A stretch of DNA of 64,000 nucleotides from Burkholderia singularis (GTDB lineage: Bacteria > Pseudomonadota > Gammaproteobacteria > Burkholderiales > Burkholderiaceae), in the NCBI RefSeq assembly GCF_900176645.1, contig NZ_FXAN01000126.1, positions 62,001-126,000 on the forward strand. The letters are read 5' to 3'. Positions 52,730 to 61,665 of this stretch are shown piece after piece (positions within the stretch are counted from its first letter, which is position 1; each line of letters begins with the position of its first letter). A model generated the notes under the pieces. It did no database searches. It was not told the origin of the DNA and was given only the letters and a program-made list of their open reading frames with translations. The position numbers and the translations under genes were made by a program.

Positions 52730-53617
52730 GTGAGCGCGCAGGAAGCGGCGCCGCGCGCGTTGATTTTCACGGCGGACGATTTCGGCCTGCATGAGCGGGT
52801 CAACGCGGCCGTCGAGCGTGCGCATCGCGACGGCGTGCTCGCGGCCGCGAGCTTGATGGTGGGCGCCGCCGCCGCGCGCGATGCGGTTGAGCGCGCGAAG
52901 CGGCTGCCTTCGCTCGCCGTCGGCCTGCATATCGTGCTTGCCGACGGCCCCGCGACGCTGCCCGCGCATGAGATTCCGGCGCTTGTCGGCCCCGACGGCC
53001 GGTTCGGTGACGCGATGGCGAAGGACGGCTGCCGGTTCTTTTTCCTGCCGCACGTGCGCGCGCAGTTGCGCCGCGAGATTCGCGCGCAGTTCGAGGCGTT
53101 CGCGGCCACCGGGCTCACGCTCGATCATGTGAACACGCACAAGCATTTCCATCTGCACCCGAGCGTGCTGTCGATGATCATCGACATCGGCCGCGAATTC
53201 GGGCTTGCCGCAATGCGGTTGCCCTACGAGCCGTCGATGCCGTTCTGGCTCAAGCCGTGGATCGCGCTCGTGCGCGCCCGGCTCGTTCGCGCGGGGATCG
53301 CGCACAACGATTACGTGGTCGGCATCGCGCAGACGGGCGGGATGGACGAGGCCGTGCTGCTCGACGCGCTCGCGAAGCTGCCGCCCGGCGTCGGCGAGAT
53401 TTATTGCCATCCGGCGGAGGCGGGCGACGGTCCGATCACGCCGTCGATGCGCGAATACCGGCCGGCCGACGAGCTTGCCGCGCTGCTGTCGCCGCGCGTG
53501 TCGGCCGCGCTGCGGGCGGCGGGCGTCGCGCGCGGCGGCTTTGCCGACGTGTTCGGACTGGCGCGCGGCGCGCGCGCGGGCGGCGGCCTCGCAGAAACCG
53601 GAGCGCGGGCACCATGA
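52730..53617 (+). CDS. hpnK: Hopanoid deacetylase HpnK (YdjC/ChbG-like)
   Basis: HpnK removes the acetyl group from the N-acetylglucosamine head group added by HpnI, giving the free amine form. The 295-residue product is of the YdjC/ChbG deacetylase family: RALIFTADDFGLHERVN carries the metal-binding Asp, and DHVNTHKHFHLHPSV carries the His residues. The start is GTG 52730, three bases after hpnJ. Its stop overlaps the hpnL ATG (ATGA), so hpnJ-K-L are made as a unit. Confidence 0.93.
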   Translation: MSAQEAAPRALIFTADDFGLHERVNAAVERAHRDGVLAAASLMVGAAAARDAVERAKRLPSLAVGLHIVLADGPATLPAHEIPALVGPDGRFGDAMAKDGCRFFFLPHVRAQLRREIRAQFEAFAATGLTLDHVNTHKHFHLHPSVLSMIIDIGREFGLAAMRLPYEPSMPFWLKPWIALVRARLVRAGIAHNDYVVGIAQTGGMDEAVLLDALAKLPPGVGEIYCHPAEAGDGPITPSMREYRPADELAALLSPRVSAALRAAGVARGGFADVFGLARGARAGGGLAETGARAP

Positions 53618-54660
53618 TCCGTTGGCTCAAATGGCTGGGCTGGCCGCTCGGGATCGCGATCCTGATCGCGCTGCTGCTGCACGACGGCGCGGCAGACGTC
53701 GTGCACGTGATCGGCCGCGCGGGCTTTGCGCTGCTGTGGCTGGTGCCGTTCCACGGCTTGCCGCTGCTGCTCGATGCGCATGCGTGGCGGCTGCTGCTCG
53801 ACAAGCGCGCGCCGCTGCCGTTCCTCTGGTGGATCGCGACCGTGCGCGAGGCAGTGAACCGGTTGCTGCCGGTTGTCGGCGTCGGCGGCGAGATCGTCGG
53901 CATCCGGCTGGCGCGCTGGCGCGTGCCCGATGCGAGCCGGGTGACGGCTTCGGTGATCGTCGAGGTGCTTGTGACGGTGGCCGTGCAGTATGCGTTCGCC
54001 GCGCTCGGTCTCGTGATGCTGCTCGCCGGCACGCAGCGCGGCGTCGGCGCGCATACGATCGGCGTCGCGCTCGTGCTGTCGCTGCCGATGCCGGTGCTGG
54101 CGTTCGTGTTGATGCGCCGCGGCGGCGTCTTTCATGCGATCGAGCGTTTCGCGGGGCGGCTGCTCGGCGATTCGCACCGCCTGCTGCAAGGTGTCGACGG
54201 CAAGCGTCTCGACGTCGACATCGATGCGCTGATGTCGCGCGCGGGCCTGCTGTTTCGCGCATTCTTCTGGCAACTCGCCGGCTATGTGGTGGGCGCGCTC
54301 GAAATTTATTGGGCGCTCGCGCTGCTTGGTCATCCGGTGTCGCTCGGCGGGGCGGTCGCGATCGAGGCAATGACGCAGGCGGTTCGCCATGCGGCGTTCA
54401 TGGTGCCGGGCGGGCTCGGCGTTCAGGAGGCGACCGTCGTGCTGCTCGCGCAGATGTTTGGCGTCGATCGCGAGACGGCGCTCTCGCTTGCGCTGGTCAA
54501 GCGCGTGCGTGAGCTCGTGTTCGGCGCGCTCGCGCTCGGGTCGTGGCAACTGGTCGAGTTGTCGCGCACGCGCCGCCGGATTCGCAGCCATGCGCGCCGC
54601 GCGGCGCGCACCGCGGCGGCGGCCGCGCGGCGCGAGCAGCGGGCCGAGACTATGCTCTGA
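53614..54660 (+). CDS. hpnL: Hopanoid-linked membrane protein HpnL (UPF0104/MprF-like)
   Basis: The 348-residue product has about eight membrane segments and the UPF0104 (lysylphosphatidylglycerol synthase transmembrane) pattern, including REAVNRLLPVVGVGGEIVGIRLARWR and AAFMVPGGLGVQEATVVLLAQMFG. HpnL-type genes accompany hopanoid genes; the proteins may translocate hopanoids across the membrane, but this is not settled. A basic Arg/Ala-rich tail of about 30 residues ends the protein. It is coupled to hpnK by an ATGA overlap. Confidence 0.9.
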   Translation: MIRWLKWLGWPLGIAILIALLLHDGAADVVHVIGRAGFALLWLVPFHGLPLLLDAHAWRLLLDKRAPLPFLWWIATVREAVNRLLPVVGVGGEIVGIRLARWRVPDASRVTASVIVEVLVTVAVQYAFAALGLVMLLAGTQRGVGAHTIGVALVLSLPMPVLAFVLMRRGGVFHAIERFAGRLLGDSHRLLQGVDGKRLDVDIDALMSRAGLLFRAFFWQLAGYVVGALEIYWALALLGHPVSLGGAVAIEAMTQAVRHAAFMVPGGLGVQEATVVLLAQMFGVDRETALSLALVKRVRELVFGALALGSWQLVELSRTRRRIRSHARRAARTAAAAARREQRAETML

Positions 54661-54917
54661 GCGCCGGGGCTGGGGACACACGACCCAATCAAAGCGTAAA
54701 GTCGCGGAACTCGGGCCCAGGATTCGGGTTTGCGTGCAACGCTCGAACGCGAATCGCAAGCGCGCCATGCTGGCCTATGACGGCTTGCCATTGCCCCATC
54801 CGATTCTTCCTGATTGCGCATGCTTCGGGCTTGCTCCGGATTTTCGCGCGCGATGGCCGGGGTACGGTATGCTTTTGCGCGTGTTCCATGCCATGCGCAG
54901 GCCGCGCGGTTTCTCCG

Positions 54918-55478
54918 ATGACGATGTTCCGATTCCGTATTTTCCCTGTCGTGATGCTCGGCGCGGCGCTGGCGCTCGCCGGTTGCGACGAGCGCCAGAG
55001 CGAGCAGAACGTGCAGCGACTCAAGGATTTTTTCAACGCGGTCAAGCCCGCGCCCCTGTTTCTGAAGGGACTCACGCCGGGCGTGACGACCGAGGCCGAG
55101 ATTCGCAGCCAGATGGGCAAGCCGGAGACCGAGCGTGTCTACACCGACGGCTCGAAGCGGCTCGAATATCCGCGCGGCCCGATGGGCAACGAGACCTATA
55201 TGGTCGACATCGACGCGAACGGCCGCTTCGTCGCCGCGACGCAGGTGCTGACAGCGGCGAATTTCGCGAAAATCCGGCCCGGCATGACCGAGGACGAGGT
55301 GCGGCGCCTGCTCGGCAAGCCGACCGAGATCGCGCGCTATCCGCTCAAGCCCGAGACGGTCTGGAGCTGGCGCTGGCTTGAGGACGGCGTCAATCAGGAC
55401 GCATTCTTCAACGTCCATTTCGGCCCCGATGGACTCGTCTATACGACGTCGCGCTCCGACATCCTGAAGGGGCGCTGA
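54918..55478 (+). CDS. BamE/OmlA-like outer-membrane lipoprotein
   Basis: The 186-residue product has a lipoprotein signal (LGAALALAGC, Cys23). Two BamE-like repeats follow: GLTPGVTTEAEIRSQMGKPETERVYTDGSKRLEYPRGP (about 50-88) and IRPGMTEDEVRRLLGKPTEIARYPLKPETVWSWRW (about 118-153). BamE helps the BAM complex insert outer-membrane proteins. This one is longer than BamE and is not next to fur, so it is probably a paralogue rather than the core bamE. It stands alone after the hopanoid genes, with 257 bases before it in which I see only a possible promoter. Confidence 0.88.
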   Translation: MTMFRFRIFPVVMLGAALALAGCDERQSEQNVQRLKDFFNAVKPAPLFLKGLTPGVTTEAEIRSQMGKPETERVYTDGSKRLEYPRGPMGNETYMVDIDANGRFVAATQVLTAANFAKIRPGMTEDEVRRLLGKPTEIARYPLKPETVWSWRWLEDGVNQDAFFNVHFGPDGLVYTTSRSDILKGR

Positions 55479-55824
55479 GCGCCGCGCGCTTGGACGTGTG
55501 CGGCCGGCCCGCCGTTGCGCGCCGCAACGCCGCGGCGCCGCGGCGCATTCGTGCAGGGCTGCCACGCGTTCCGGCTCTATCGAAAAAGCGACCCGAAACT
55601 TGCGAAATTGCGGCATGCGGCGCGCGCCCGAGCGCGTTTGCCGCCCGTGCCGATGCCGCCAGACCCGCGCCGCACGGGCGCAGTGAGTCCGCGCCAAGCG
55701 CATATTGCGGTGCAGCATCGCACGCCCGATGCATTTGAGCCGATTTTTTTCGCTTGCGACTATCCGCGTCAAACCGGCGCAGCCGCTTGTGCGCCTCTTC
55801 CAACACGATCACGGAGACTCAAGC
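55479..55824. other. 346-base spacer between the BamE-like gene and hisQ
   Basis: No gene is supported. An amino-acid binding protein gene, expected near a HisQMP set, is not here. The first part has GC-rich self-complementary runs (about 55519-55550), and an AT-rich part around 55740-55760 may belong to the hisQ promoter. Confidence 0.5.
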
Positions 55825-56514
55825 GTGTTTCTATACGGCTTTGGCCCGGTCATCTGGGCCGGCACCGTGCAGACGGTCGAGCTGTCGGTGCTTTCGCTTG
55901 CTGCAGCGATCGCGCTCGGCCTGATCGGCGCGGTCGCGAAGCTCTCGCGCAATCGGGCGCTGCGCGCCGTCGCGACCGGCTATACGACGCTGATCCGCTC
56001 GGTGCCCGATCTCGTGCTGATGCTGCTGCTGTTCTACAGTCTTCAGATCTGGCTCAACGAACTGACCGACTTGATGAACTGGCGGCAGATCGACATCGAT
56101 CCGTTCGCGGCAGGCGTGCTCGTGCTCGGCTTCATCTACGGCGCTTACTTCACCGAAACGTTTCGCGGCGCGTTCCTGTCGGTGCCACGCGGGCAGCTCG
56201 AGGCGGGCAGTGCGTATGGGATGAGCGGGATGCGCGTGTTCGCGCGCATTCTGTTTCCGCAGATGATGCGCTTTGCGCTGCCCGGCATCGGCAACAACTG
56301 GCAGGTGCTCGTGAAGGCGACGGCGCTGGTGTCGATCATCGGCCTGGCCGATATCGTGAAAGCCGCCCAGGATGCGGGCAAGAGCACGTTCAACATGTTC
56401 TTCTTCATCGTCGTTGCGGCGCTGATCTATCTGGCGATCACGACGTTCTCGAACCTCGTGCTCAGGCAGCTCGAGAAGCGCTATTCCATCGGTGTGAGGC
56501 ACGCTGAACTATGA
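55825..56514 (+). CDS. hisQ: Basic amino acid (arginine/ornithine) ABC transporter permease HisQ
   Basis: The 229-residue product is one of two inner-membrane subunits of a polar-amino-acid importer. It has five membrane segments and the EAA-type coupling loop (FLSVPRGQLEAGSAYGMSG), with the start VFLYGFGPVIWAGTVQTVELS. A GTG at 55825 with GGAG 8 bases before it is chosen over upstream ATGs at 55705 and 55729. Its stop overlaps hisM (ATGA). The set hisQ-hisM-hisP-argR-ast suggests that arginine or ornithine is the cargo. Confidence 0.9.
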   Translation: MFLYGFGPVIWAGTVQTVELSVLSLAAAIALGLIGAVAKLSRNRALRAVATGYTTLIRSVPDLVLMLLLFYSLQIWLNELTDLMNWRQIDIDPFAAGVLVLGFIYGAYFTETFRGAFLSVPRGQLEAGSAYGMSGMRVFARILFPQMMRFALPGIGNNWQVLVKATALVSIIGLADIVKAAQDAGKSTFNMFFFIVVAALIYLAITTFSNLVLRQLEKRYSIGVRHAEL

Positions 56515-57224
56515 TCGAGATCCTCCAGGAATTCGGGCGCGCGTTCTTCTATTGGGATGGTCAGCGCATGTCGGGGCTCGCGGTCACGCTCTGGCTTCTC
56601 GTCGCGTCGCTCGCGCTCGGCTTCGTATGCTCGGTGCCGCTCGCGGTGGCCCGCGTGTCGAAGAACCGCTGGGTGTCGGCGCCCGTGTCGTTCTACACGT
56701 ATGTGTTTCGCGGCACGCCGCTGTACGTGCAACTGCTGCTCATCTATACCGGGATGTACAGCCTCGCGTTCGTGCGCGAGCACGCGATGCTCGACGCGTT
56801 TTTCCGCAGCGGCTTCAATTGCACGATCCTGGCGTTCGCGCTCAACACCTGCGCGTACACGACCGAAATTTTCGCCGGCGCGATCCGTGCGATTCCGCAC
56901 GGCGAGGTCGAAGCGGCGCGCGCCTACGGGATGGGCGCGTTCACGATGTACCGCCGGGTGATTCTGCCTTCGTCGCTGCGCCGCGCGCTGCCGCTGTACA
57001 GCAACGAGGTGATCCTGATGCTGCACGCGACGACCGTCGCGTTCACGGCAACCGTGCCCGACATCCTCAAAGTCGCGCGTGACGCGAATTCGGCGACGTA
57101 TATGGCGTTTCAGTCGTTCGGAATCGCCGCGCTGATCTATCTTGCGGTATCTTTCGCACTCGTCGCGGCCTTTCGTCGGGCCGAGCGCCACTGGCTCGCG
57201 TATCTCGCGGCCGGCCGCCATTGA
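56511..57224 (+). CDS. hisM: Basic amino acid ABC transporter permease HisM
   Basis: The 237-residue product is the second permease subunit, with five membrane segments and the EAA-type loop IRAIPHGEVEAARAYGMGAFTMYRRV. It pairs with HisQ in a 1:1 dimer around the HisP ATPases. Its ATG overlaps the hisQ stop and hisP follows after 21 bases, so the three form one unit. Length and motifs are standard for HisM. Confidence 0.94.
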   Translation: MIEILQEFGRAFFYWDGQRMSGLAVTLWLLVASLALGFVCSVPLAVARVSKNRWVSAPVSFYTYVFRGTPLYVQLLLIYTGMYSLAFVREHAMLDAFFRSGFNCTILAFALNTCAYTTEIFAGAIRAIPHGEVEAARAYGMGAFTMYRRVILPSSLRRALPLYSNEVILMLHATTVAFTATVPDILKVARDANSATYMAFQSFGIAALIYLAVSFALVAAFRRAERHWLAYLAAGRH

Positions 57225-57245
57225 TTTCATTTCCGGGAGAGCCAG

Positions 57246-58043
57246 TTGGCAGAGACCACGAACACGAACGCCGCCGCCTGCAAGCTCGAGGCGCGGGACA
57301 TCCACAAGCGCTACGGCGACAACGAAGTGCTCAAGGGCGTGTCGCTGAATGCGAAGGCGGGGGATGTGATCAGCATCATCGGCGCGAGCGGCTCGGGCAA
57401 GAGCACGTTTTTGCGCTGCATTAATTTTCTCGAGCGGCCGAACGCGGGGCAGATCGTCGTCGACGGCGAGCAAGTGCGCACCAAGACCGATCGCGCGGGC
57501 AATCTCGAAGTCGCCGATCACAAGCAGCTTCAGCGAATCCGCACGAAGCTCGCGATGGTGTTCCAGCACTTCAATCTGTGGGCGCACATGAACGTGCTGG
57601 AGAATGTGATGGAAGCGCCGGTGCATGTGCTTGGAATTCCGAAGAAAGAGGCGCAGGAGCGCGCGCGCGAATATCTGGAGAAGGTCGGGCTCGCGCCGCG
57701 GGTGGAGAAGCAGTATCCGTCGCATCTGTCGGGCGGCCAGCAGCAGCGCGTGGCGATCGCGCGCGCGCTGGCGATGCATCCGGACGTGATGCTGTTCGAC
57801 GAGCCGACCTCGGCGCTGGACCCGGAGCTGGTGGGCGAAGTGCTGAAGGTGATGCAGAAGCTCGCGGAGGAAGGGCGCACGATGATCGTGGTCACGCACG
57901 AGATGGGCTTCGCGCGCAACGTGTCGAATCACGTGATGTTCCTGCACCAGGGGCGCACCGAGGAGGAGGGCAACCCCGCCGACGTGCTCGCGCGTCCGCA
58001 GAGCGGGCGTTTGAAGCAGTTCCTGTCGGGCAGCCTCAAGTAA
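57246..58043 (+). CDS. hisP: Basic amino acid ABC transporter ATP-binding protein HisP
   Basis: The 265-residue ATPase powers the HisQM importer. Walker A is IGASGSGKST (about 45-54), the signature SHLSGGQQQRVAIARAL (about 160-176), Walker B VMLFDEPTSALD and the switch His in VVTHEMGFAR. An 11-residue extension precedes the domain. The start is TTG 57246 with GGGAGAG just before it. The family is certain; the substrate is inferred from the adjacent arginine genes. Confidence 0.95.
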   Translation: MAETTNTNAAACKLEARDIHKRYGDNEVLKGVSLNAKAGDVISIIGASGSGKSTFLRCINFLERPNAGQIVVDGEQVRTKTDRAGNLEVADHKQLQRIRTKLAMVFQHFNLWAHMNVLENVMEAPVHVLGIPKKEAQERAREYLEKVGLAPRVEKQYPSHLSGGQQQRVAIARALAMHPDVMLFDEPTSALDPELVGEVLKVMQKLAEEGRTMIVVTHEMGFARNVSNHVMFLHQGRTEEEGNPADVLARPQSGRLKQFLSGSLK

Positions 58044-58073
58044 CGGGCCGGCCGACATGCGAGGCAGCAGGCC

Positions 58074-59135
58074 GTGGTGTCCGTGAACCGGCCGGCGAGT
58101 CCGGCTCGCACGATACAGGTGGCGATCGTCGCGTTGCCGCCGGTGTCGATGTCGGGCGTCGGGCCGATCGTCGATGCGCTGAATCTCGCCAACGAGATCG
58201 ACGGACGCCTTTTGTACCGCTGGCAGGTTTGTTCGTGGGACGGGCGGCCGGTGCCGCTCGCGGGCGGCGCGCAATGGCACGCGCATGCCGCGTTCAACGA
58301 TGCGATCGTCTGCGATTGGCTGATCGTCGTCAGCGAGCGGTTTCAGCAGTTTGCCGACTACCGGCTTTTTCTCGCGAGCCTCGCGCGGGTCGGGCAGCGC
58401 ACGCCGCTCGTGACGGGCATCCATCATGGCGTGTGGTGGCTCGCGATGGCCGGGCAGTTGTCCGGCTACCGGGTCAGCGTGAATGGGGAGACGTATCAGC
58501 AGTTCGCCGAGCAATTCGAGCGCTCGATCGTCACGCAGCAGATTTTCGAAATCGACCGCGATCGCGCAACCTGCGCGGGCGGGCAGGCGAGCGTCGATTT
58601 CATGCTGACGATGATCGGCCGCGATCATGGCCGCGAACTCGCCGAACGGATCGCCGACGCGCTTGGCACGGGCACGCTCAGAAGCGGTGACGAGCGGCAG
58701 CGCATTCCGTTCGTGACCGCGCCGGGCGAGCGGCATCCGCGATTGAACGATGCGCTGCTGCTGATGGAGGCGAATATCGAGGACCCGCTGACGACCGACG
58801 AAATCGCCGGGCTCGTCGGGGTGTCGAGGCGGCAGCTCGAGCGGCTGTTCAAGCAGTATCTGGGCGCGATGCCGTCGCGGTATTACCTGAATTTGCGGTT
58901 GCTCAAGGCGCGCACGCAGTTGCAGCGCACCAGCAAGTCGGTGGTGCAGGTGAGCCTTGCTTGCGGGTTCGCGTCGGCCGCGCATTTTTCGAACGCGTAC
59001 CGCGAGCGGTTCGGCGTGACGCCCCGGGAGGACCGGCGGGCCTGGGTCGAAGGAGGCGGGCTCGAGGCCCCGCAGGCAGGCGCGCTGGTCGAAAGGACGG
59101 GCAGGAGCAAAAGCGGCGGCCCGGGCGTGCCGTGA
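58074..59135 (+). CDS. argR: ArgR-like AraC-family regulator (GATase-1 plus AraC domains)
   Basis: In Pseudomonas the AraC-type ArgR senses arginine and activates the uptake and succinyltransferase genes. The 353-residue product has an N-terminal DJ-1/glutamine-amidotransferase-like sensor domain (about 15-190, starting IQVAIVALPPVSMSGVGP). Two C-terminal helix-turn-helix units follow (about 235-320: LTTDEIAGLVGVSRRQLERLFKQYLG and VVQVSLACGFASAAHFSNAYRERFG). It is 30 bases after hisP and 154 before astC, the same order as aot-argR in Pseudomonas. GTG 58074 is chosen; GTGs two and six bases on are alternatives. Confidence 0.88.
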   Translation: MVSVNRPASPARTIQVAIVALPPVSMSGVGPIVDALNLANEIDGRLLYRWQVCSWDGRPVPLAGGAQWHAHAAFNDAIVCDWLIVVSERFQQFADYRLFLASLARVGQRTPLVTGIHHGVWWLAMAGQLSGYRVSVNGETYQQFAEQFERSIVTQQIFEIDRDRATCAGGQASVDFMLTMIGRDHGRELAERIADALGTGTLRSGDERQRIPFVTAPGERHPRLNDALLLMEANIEDPLTTDEIAGLVGVSRRQLERLFKQYLGAMPSRYYLNLRLLKARTQLQRTSKSVVQVSLACGFASAAHFSNAYRERFGVTPREDRRAWVEGGGLEAPQAGALVERTGRSKSGGPGVP

Positions 59136-59289
59136 CGGGCCGAATAGCCGCTCACGCGACAGGCCGTTGTCGACGCTCTTCAGCCGCTTCCATGCTCCGC
59201 AAAATTTCCCGTCGCAATCACGCAAGACGCTGCGCGAACGATTTCCTAAACTTGAACCTGTTATCTCTGACGAATTGGAAGGAACGCTC

Positions 59290-60525
59290 ATGAAAACCCC
59301 GACCGTGTCCCGCCAGACTTTCGACGAAGTCATGGTGCCGGTGTTCTCCCCCGCGCCGTTCGTGCCGGATCGCGGCGAAGGCTCGCGCGTATGGGATACG
59401 GCCGGGCGCGATTACGTCGATTTCGCGGGCGGCATCGCCGTCACCGCGCTCGGCCACGGCCATCCGGAACTGCTGAAGGTGCTCGACGAGCAGAGCCGCA
59501 AGCTCTGGCACATCGGCAACGGCTATACGAACGAGCCGGTGCTGCGCCTGGCCAAGCGTCTGGAAGCGCTGACTTTCGCCGATCGCGCGTTCTTCGCGAA
59601 TTCCGGCGCGGAGGCGAACGAGGCCGCGCTGAAGCTCGCGCGCCGCGTCGCGTTCGAGCGGCACGGCGCGGACAAATACGAGATCGTGTCGTTCGCCCAG
59701 TCGTTTCACGGCCGCACGTTCTTCACCGTCAGCGTCGGCGGCCAGCCGAAGTATTCGGACGGCTTCGGCCCGGTGCCCGCCGGCATCAAGCATCTGCCGT
59801 TCAACGATATCGCCGCGGCCAAGGCCGCGATCGGCCCGCAAACCTGCGCGGTGATCGTCGAGCCGATCCAGGGCGAAGGCGGCGTGATCCCCGCCGATCC
59901 GGCGTTCCTGAAGGCGCTGCGCGAAGCGTGCGATGCCAACGGCGCCCTGCTGATCTTCGACGAAGTGCAGACGGGCGTGGGCCGCACGGGCCACTTCTAC
60001 GCTTACATGGACACGGGCGTCACGCCCGATATCCTGACGACCGCGAAGGCGCTCGGCAACGGCTTTCCGATCGGCGCGATGCTGACGACGGCCGAGCTTG
60101 CCGCGCATTTCAAGCTTGGCGTGCACGGCACGACATACGGCGGCAATCCGCTTGCGTCGGCAATTGCCGAGAAGGTCGTCGAGCTCGTCAGCGATCCGGC
60201 GCTGCTTGCCGGCGTGCGCGAGCGCAGCGAGCGGCTGACGGCCACCCTCGCGAAGATCAACGCGCGCTTCAATCTCTTTAAGGACATTCGCGGCAAGGGG
60301 CTGCTGATCGGCGCGGAACTCGTCGCGGCGTTCGGCGGCCGCGCGAAGGATTTCGTGTCGGCAGCGGCCGAGCACGGCGTCATCATGTTGATCGCGGGGC
60401 CGGATGTGCTGCGTTTCGCACCGTCGCTCGTGATCGAGCTCGACGTGCTCGACGAGGGGCTGGCGCGCTTCGAAAAGGCGGTCGAACAGGTGCTCGCCGC
60501 AGCGCAAGCCGGCGCCGCCCGCTGA
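59290..60525 (+). CDS. astC: Succinylornithine/acetylornithine transaminase
   Basis: AstC transfers the amino group of N2-succinylornithine to 2-oxoglutarate in the arginine succinyltransferase pathway; members of this family also act in arginine synthesis as ArgD. The 411-residue product has the class III aminotransferase motifs: NSGAEANEAALKLARR, IVEPIQGEGGV, IFDEVQTGVGRTG and the PLP lysine in TTAKALGNGFPIGAM. ATG 59290 gives the family start MKTPTVSRQTFDEVM. Given the ast genes behind it, the catabolic role is likely. The gap of 54 bases to the next gene supports an operon. Confidence 0.94.
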   Translation: MKTPTVSRQTFDEVMVPVFSPAPFVPDRGEGSRVWDTAGRDYVDFAGGIAVTALGHGHPELLKVLDEQSRKLWHIGNGYTNEPVLRLAKRLEALTFADRAFFANSGAEANEAALKLARRVAFERHGADKYEIVSFAQSFHGRTFFTVSVGGQPKYSDGFGPVPAGIKHLPFNDIAAAKAAIGPQTCAVIVEPIQGEGGVIPADPAFLKALREACDANGALLIFDEVQTGVGRTGHFYAYMDTGVTPDILTTAKALGNGFPIGAMLTTAELAAHFKLGVHGTTYGGNPLASAIAEKVVELVSDPALLAGVRERSERLTATLAKINARFNLFKDIRGKGLLIGAELVAAFGGRAKDFVSAAAEHGVIMLIAGPDVLRFAPSLVIELDVLDEGLARFEKAVEQVLAAAQAGAAR

Positions 60526-60579
60526 AGCCGCCCGTATCCCGGCATATCGCAGTAGATAGACCAGCAGACAGGAACGACG

Positions 60580-61665
60580 ATGCTCTTCGTACGCCCAGGC
60601 AGACTCGCCGATCTCGACGCGCTCGCGCAGATGGCGCGCACCGCGCAACCCGTGCTGCATTCGTTGCCGCACGACCGCGCGGCGCTCGAGGCGCGCGTCG
60701 CGCTTTCCGAGGATTCGTTTCGCGCGGAAGTCGATTTTCCCGGCGAGGAGTTCTATTTGTTCGTGCTCGAGGACGGCGCGACGGGCAAGCTGCTCGGCAC
60801 GTCGAGCATCGTCGCTGCGGCCGGCTACTCGGAGCCGTTCTACGCGTTTCGCAACGATGCGCTGATCCATGCGTCGCGCGAGCTGCATGTGAATCGCAAG
60901 ATCCATGCGCTCACGATGTCGCATGAACTGACCGGCAAGAGCCGCCTGGCGGGCTTCTACGTCGATCCGTCGCTGCGCGGCGATGCGGCCGCGCATCTGC
61001 TGTCGCGCGCGCGGATGATGTATATCGCCGCGAACCGCAGCCGCTTCACGCCGGAAGTATTCTCGCTGCTGCTCGGCGTCACCGACGGCTCGGGCGTTTC
61101 GCCGTTCTGGGAAGCGGTCGGCCGCAAGTTTTTCGGCCGCGATTTCGCGGCGATCGAGATCGAGTCGGGCGGCAGAAGCCGCACGTTCATCGCCGAAGTG
61201 ATGCCGACCTATCCGCTGTACGTGCCGCTGTTGCCCGAGGCCGCGCAGCGCGTGCTGGGCGAGCCGAACGAGCATGCGCTGCTTGCCTACGACATTCATC
61301 TCGAAGAAGGCTTCGAGCCGGATCGTTATGTCGATATTTTCGATGCCGGCCCGGTGCTGACCGCGCAAGTCGACCGTACCGCGTGCGTGACGCGCAACGT
61401 CGCGCGCATGGTGCGCGAATCCGCGCGGGAGCACGGCGAGATCGCGTGCCTGCTGTCGAGCGGCCGCGGCGACGCGTTTCGCTGCGTGCTCGCGGATCTG
61501 CCCGCAACCGGCGCCGACGCGCCGCTTGCCGCCGACGCGCGCGCGGCGCTCGACGTCGCCGATGGCGATACGGTGCGCTGCGTACCGCTGCACCAGCGCG
61601 ACGCCGAGGGTGGCCGCGATGCGCGCGGCAGCCTGCCGGCCCATTCACAGGGAGATGCAGCATGA
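60580..61665 (+). CDS. aruF: Arginine/ornithine N-succinyltransferase, alpha subunit
   Basis: This subunit with the next gene's product forms the enzyme that succinylates arginine, the first step of the AST pathway. The 361-residue product begins MLFVRPGRLADLDALAQMA and has the family blocks SSIVAAAGYSEPFYAFRND, LTGKSRLAGFYVDPSLRG and SGVSPFWEAVGRKFFGRDF. Pseudomonas and Burkholderia have two such subunits; enteric bacteria have a single AstA. Its stop overlaps the start of the next gene (ATGA). Confidence 0.94.
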   Translation: MLFVRPGRLADLDALAQMARTAQPVLHSLPHDRAALEARVALSEDSFRAEVDFPGEEFYLFVLEDGATGKLLGTSSIVAAAGYSEPFYAFRNDALIHASRELHVNRKIHALTMSHELTGKSRLAGFYVDPSLRGDAAAHLLSRARMMYIAANRSRFTPEVFSLLLGVTDGSGVSPFWEAVGRKFFGRDFAAIEIESGGRSRTFIAEVMPTYPLYVPLLPEAAQRVLGEPNEHALLAYDIHLEEGFEPDRYVDIFDAGPVLTAQVDRTACVTRNVARMVRESAREHGEIACLLSSGRGDAFRCVLADLPATGADAPLAADARAALDVADGDTVRCVPLHQRDAEGGRDARGSLPAHSQGDAA